Origin: Vicingus sp036171675
GTDB lineage: Bacteria > Bacteroidota > Bacteroidia > Flavobacteriales_E > Vicingaceae
Length of the DNA stretch: 8,196 bases
Direction: 5' to 3'
Assembly: GCA_036171675.1 (NCBI GenBank)
Contig: JAVHRO010000137.1
Span: forward strand, 1 to 8,196
Made by a program: the position numbers and the translations under genes. The notes beneath the pieces are model-generated. The model did no database searches and had not been told where the DNA came from. It worked only from the letters and a program-made list of their open reading frames with translations. Below, piece by piece: positions 6,218 through 8,196 of the stretch. How positions within the stretch are numbered: the first letter of the stretch is position 1; each line of letters begins with the position of its first letter.

Positions 6218-6973
6218 CTAAATATTAACATTTTCGGTTAAATAACCTAAAAACAATTCTATTGATTTCTTTTTGGTTTGATCTAAATGGTAATTGATAT
6301 CGTTAGTTAAGTAATTATATAGTTGGTCCGTGCTAATATTTGGATTACTCGACAGTGTCAGCGATTCATTAATATGATGAACTCCAAAACTCAACGCTTC
6401 ATTTAATTTTTCCACAAATGCAGTTGGAATTTTTTTATTGGCCACCCAACAAGCAAAAGCAAATGAATGTCCAGTAAATTTATTCCACTCCAACGCAAGG
6501 TCATAACGATATTTATAGGTCTTTGACAAATTAAATGTTCTGTCTCCAATAATCACGCCAGCGATTGTTCCTTCAATATTTCCTTCAAAACCAATGCTTG
6601 TGCGCTCAAATTTTGGTGAAATTTTCCAATAGTTTTTCGCTAATACTTGTACCAAATTAATGGATGATTTTGATTGGTAATCGAGTAAAATAGTATCTAT
6701 TTCTTCTAGTGGAACATCGCTAACCAAAATAACCGAATTCACTTTTTTATTGGCTCCAATACAATAATCAGTTAAAATATAGTATTCTGGCAATAAAGGC
6801 AAAATAGCTACTGGAACCAAACCAATATCTACTTGATTGGTTAGCAGTTTTTCGGCACATTTAGATGGAATGTCTAATTGTAAATCAATATCATTCATGA
6901 TATCAGATTGTTGTAAACCGTACAAAAATGGTAAGGTGTTGGAATACGAAACAATAGAGACTTTAACTTTCAA
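6218..6973 (-). CDS. mqnA: MqnA, chorismate dehydratase (futalosine menaquinone pathway)
   Basis: MqnA converts chorismate to 3-enolpyruvylbenzoate, the first step of the futalosine route to menaquinone, in the cytoplasm. The 251-residue protein has the periplasmic-binding-protein-like fold of the family: VSIVSYSNTLPFLYGL (5-20) at the N-terminus, VDIGLVPVAILPLLPEY (48-64), CIGANKKVNSVILVS (71-85), the hinge-side DYQSKSSINLVQVL (98-111), IIGDRTF (141-147) and ALEWNKFTGHSFAFACWV (160-177). Nothing essential looks missing. The start is TTG (6973-6971): an in-frame TAA lies two codons upstream and the first internal ATG is residue 26, after the conserved substrate-binding N-terminus. No other mqn gene is in the window, so the pathway is implied by this gene alone. 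The EI24 gene upstream is separated by 214 bp holding a repeat element and a terminator-like structure, so mqnA probably has its own promoter. Confidence 0.92.
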   Translation of the reverse strand: MKVKVSIVSYSNTLPFLYGLQQSDIMNDIDLQLDIPSKCAEKLLTNQVDIGLVPVAILPLLPEYYILTDYCIGANKKVNSVILVSDVPLEEIDTILLDYQSKSSINLVQVLAKNYWKISPKFERTSIGFEGNIEGTIAGVIIGDRTFNLSKTYKYRYDLALEWNKFTGHSFAFACWVANKKIPTAFVEKLNEALSFGVHHINESLTLSSNPNISTDQLYNYLTNDINYHLDQTKKKSIELFLGYLTENVNI

Positions 6974-6995
6974 CTTTCTTTAATTTTTCTAGTTG

Positions 6996-7003
6996 CGAAG
7001 TTA
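6996..7003 (-). promoter_or_regulatory. Candidate -7 box for mqnA
   Basis: The minus strand reads TAACTTCG, 7 of 8 to TAnnTTTG, 22 bp before the TTG start. A convincing -33 TTTG is not visible. It is supported mainly by position and by the terminator-like structure further upstream, which would require mqnA to have a separate promoter. Confidence 0.3.
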
Positions 7004-7049
7004 ATACTTTAACTCTAGTTTAATGATATTTTAACTACATAGAAACATA

Positions 7050-7102
7050 GAAAAAAAATCAACAAAAATGTCCGTTCGAGTAGCGGAGCGTATCGAGAAC
7101 AG
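7050..7102 (-). terminator. Terminator-like T-tracts after hairpin, downstream of EI24 gene
   Basis: For minus-strand transcripts leaving the EI24 gene, the inverted-repeat element at 7069-7167 would fold and is followed at once by five T residues (7068-7064) and then eight (7058-7051). Hairpin plus T-rich tract is the form of an intrinsic terminator, though the closing stem is imperfect (11 of 13 pairs) and the folded unit is long. It would separate the EI24 gene from mqnA. Confidence 0.4.
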
Positions 7103-7167
7103 CATTTGAACACCAATTTTTCTGTTTTCGATACATCCCGCAATATTGCGGGACACTCAAACTGACA
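7069..7167. repeat. 99-bp element with imperfect terminal inverted repeats
   Basis: Outer arms 7069-7081 and 7155-7167 pair at 11 of 13 positions. Inner arms 7090-7102 and 7122-7134 pair at 12 of 13 plus one G-T, around a 19-nt loop. Between outer and inner arms the left side has only 8 nt (agcggagc), while the right side carries 20 nt that contain the perfect 18-bp palindrome tcccgcaatattgcggga (7136-7153). The element thus folds into one long hairpin with a side hairpin on the right. There is no coding sequence and no clear target duplication. I infer a non-autonomous dispersed element (MITE/REP-like); bases 2-14 look like the end of another copy. Confidence 0.75.
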
Positions 7168-7187
7168 AAATTGTAATTGAAATTGGG

Positions 7188-7973
7188 TTATTTTTTTTCC
7201 TCCATCAATACTTTGTGCGTAGAAATAGTTGCCGCAACAACAGCTACAATAGAAACAAAACCTGCCAATGTTACCCCACAAAAAGGTATGAGCATAAACA
7301 ACGAAAACAACACGCCATTGGCCACTGCAATTCCTTTGTGTTGGCGAACAAACTGAACACTTTGTGAAACGCTGTATTTCTGGCGTTCGATGGTATAATC
7401 CATAAATGAAAAGCCATAAAAATAAGCCGATACAAAAAACAAAAAGATAGCTCCGAGTTGCCCTACAATTGGAATAAAGCTCAATAAAAATAACACGATG
7501 ATATAACCAATTTCAATAAATAAATTTCGGGTGGCTATTAAAACACCACGCACAATATCTCTCATCATTTGGTCGCCATCAAAAGGGTACTTTTTGCCTG
7601 TTAAAACGGCTTCTGTTTTTTCGGAAAGTATAGAAAATACTGGAGAAAGTAAGATAATGACCACAAAACCACCCAAATAAGCAAACACAAAAAAGAACAA
7701 GATTTTGAACACCAGCCAAATAAAACCGGACAAAAAACCTTGTACATAAGCTGCTCCAAAGTAAGTGGCATTTTCGTTGTTTATTAAGCCAAACACCCAC
7801 TCTTTAACAAAATCGGTTAAATAATTAATGACTGCAAAACCACCAAAAAACAACAAAATGTTTAATAAAATTGGGAAAATAAAAAACCACCACAAGCCTT
7901 TAGAAAAAATGATTTCTACTGCTTTACCGTAAGCCGAAATTCCTGTACCAAACTCTTTAAAAAAATTTGCCAT
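7188..7973 (-). CDS. EI24 domain-containing inner-membrane protein
   Basis: This 261-residue integral membrane protein belongs to the EI24/CysZ-like superfamily. CysZ in Gammaproteobacteria takes up sulfate; most Bacteroidota members have no tested role. It shows hydrophobic segments at about 27-50, 80-109, 152-190 and 213-250, the last three long enough for paired helices. The family block LLSPVFSILSEKTE (108-121) is followed by an amphipathic stretch RDIVRGVLIATRN (138-150), SAYFYGFSFMDYTIERQ (182-198) and HKGIAVANG (212-220). I chose the ATG at 7973 rather than an in-frame ATG at 8024: MANFFKEFGTGISAYGKA is a typical family start, the 17 extra residues are polar and unlike the family, and a TATTTTTG promoter box lies between the two. 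The gene ends 21 bp from the repeat element. Sulfate transport should not be assumed. Confidence 0.87.
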   Translation of the reverse strand: MANFFKEFGTGISAYGKAVEIIFSKGLWWFFIFPILLNILLFFGGFAVINYLTDFVKEWVFGLINNENATYFGAAYVQGFLSGFIWLVFKILFFFVFAYLGGFVVIILLSPVFSILSEKTEAVLTGKKYPFDGDQMMRDIVRGVLIATRNLFIEIGYIIVLFLLSFIPIVGQLGAIFLFFVSAYFYGFSFMDYTIERQKYSVSQSVQFVRQHKGIAVANGVLFSLFMLIPFCGVTLAGFVSIVAVVAATISTHKVLMEEKK

Positions 7974-7990
7974 ATTTTTTTTGTTTACCT

Positions 7991-7998
7991 CAAAAATA
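7991..7998 (-). promoter_or_regulatory. Candidate Bacteroidota -7 box for the EI24 gene
   Basis: The minus strand reads TATTTTTG, a full TAnnTTTG match, 17 bp before the ATG at 7973 and the same octamer as the one before the PD40 gene. A -33 box is not clear. Because it lies inside the region that the longer ORF from 8024 would translate, it also supports the downstream start. Confidence 0.4.
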
Positions 7999-8038
7999 CG
8001 AAAGTTGTGAAAACTTATCATCAATTGATGTTAAGCTA

Positions 8039-8069
8039 TTGACTTAATCAAAAAAATCAGCTAACTTCG
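8039..8069 (+). promoter_or_regulatory. Candidate plus-strand promoter (TTGA, 19 bp, TAACTTCG)
   Basis: TTGA at 8039-8042 and TAACTTCG at 8062-8069 are separated by 19 bp, close to the Bacteroidota arrangement TTTG, 19-21 bp, TAnnTTTG. It points away from the EI24 gene, toward the right edge. No ATG follows on the plus strand within the window, so any target gene lies outside. The -7 box overlaps a small hairpin (8064-8080). Confidence 0.25.
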
Positions 8070-8114
8070 TTTATCGAAGTGTAAAGAACAACTTGCCCTG
8101 AGTTAATCGAAGGG
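8064..8114. repeat. REP-like hairpin pair with CTTCG/CGAAG motifs
   Basis: The first hairpin is acttcg (8064-8069) with cgaagt (8075-8080), a 6-bp stem and 5-nt loop. The second motif, 8096-8114 (ccctgagttaatcgaaggg), has ccct/aggg ends and resembles the widespread dispersed palindrome CCCTGAGCTTGTCGAAGGG with its centre changed. I infer one or two degenerate intergenic repeats; the resemblance is from memory. Confidence 0.45.
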
Positions 8115-8196
8115 TTAAAACGATTCCTTACACAACCGTTAGCATTCAGTGGAGAAAAACCAGACACAGCATTGAAACAGTAACAAAAACAGATAA
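8115..8196. other. Intergenic sequence without a recognisable feature
   Basis: No ATG-started reading frame, RNA gene or strong hairpin is visible on either strand here. With 7974-8114 it makes up the 223-bp gene-free right end of the window; the neighbouring gene is outside. Confidence 0.5.

Noticed and set aside
7015..7281. Short minus-strand frame of 88 residues crossing the repeat element
   Set aside because: It overlaps the EI24 gene in another frame and runs through the inverted repeat; no ordinary protein features.
7974..8024. Longer EI24 start at ATG 8024 (17 extra residues)
   Set aside because: The extra residues do not look like the family, and a full TATTTTTG promoter box lies within the segment.
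8131..8147. acaaccgttagcattca as an integron attC-like half site
   Set aside because: It does not fit the GTTRRRY core, has no paired partner site nearby, and there is no integrase or cassette.

Overview
This is an AT-rich chromosomal stretch from a member of the Bacteroidota, most likely Flavobacteriales-like. The support is the gene set (GH3-family adenylating enzyme, Bacteroidota-type DUF2797 protein, TPR/PD40 protein, EI24 membrane protein), the absence of Shine-Dalgarno sequences before the starts, and TAnnTTTG-type promoter boxes upstream of some genes. The organism call is an inference from gene content, not from a marker gene.

Layout. A GH3-family enzyme lies on the minus strand at 86-1606. 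Across a repeat-rich 264-bp gap, three plus-strand genes diverge from it: a DUF2797 zinc-binding protein (1871-2668), ribD of riboflavin synthesis (2687-3814) and the YigZ/IMPACT-family gene (3902-4507). They meet, tail to tail with only 3 bp between them, a minus-strand gene for a secreted TPR plus PD40 beta-propeller protein (4511-6145). Upstream of that, also on the minus strand, lie mqnA (chorismate dehydratase, 6218-6973) and an EI24-domain membrane protein (7188-7973). The last 223 bp hold no gene, only promoter-like and REP-like sequence.

How the genes relate. There is no single pathway. RibD makes a flavin precursor and MqnA starts menaquinone synthesis through futalosine, so both feed redox cofactor supply, but they lie in separate transcription units. 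The TPR/PD40 protein is exported to the envelope, and the EI24 protein sits in the inner membrane. DUF2797 and the bacterial GH3 protein have no established cellular role. I see no defence system, prophage, transposase, CRISPR array, tRNA or rRNA.

What stands out is the non-coding DNA and the start codons. Four of the seven genes start with GTG or TTG, and in-frame stops immediately upstream make this nearly unavoidable for three of them. The gaps are packed with repeats: a (CTCAAAC)x7 heptamer array ending one base before a TTG start, a long nested inverted repeat, a 99-bp element with imperfect terminal inverted repeats and one asymmetric palindromic arm, a common-looking repeat split by an inserted hairpin, REP-like hairpins at the right end, and a fragment at base 1 that matches the end of the 99-bp element.
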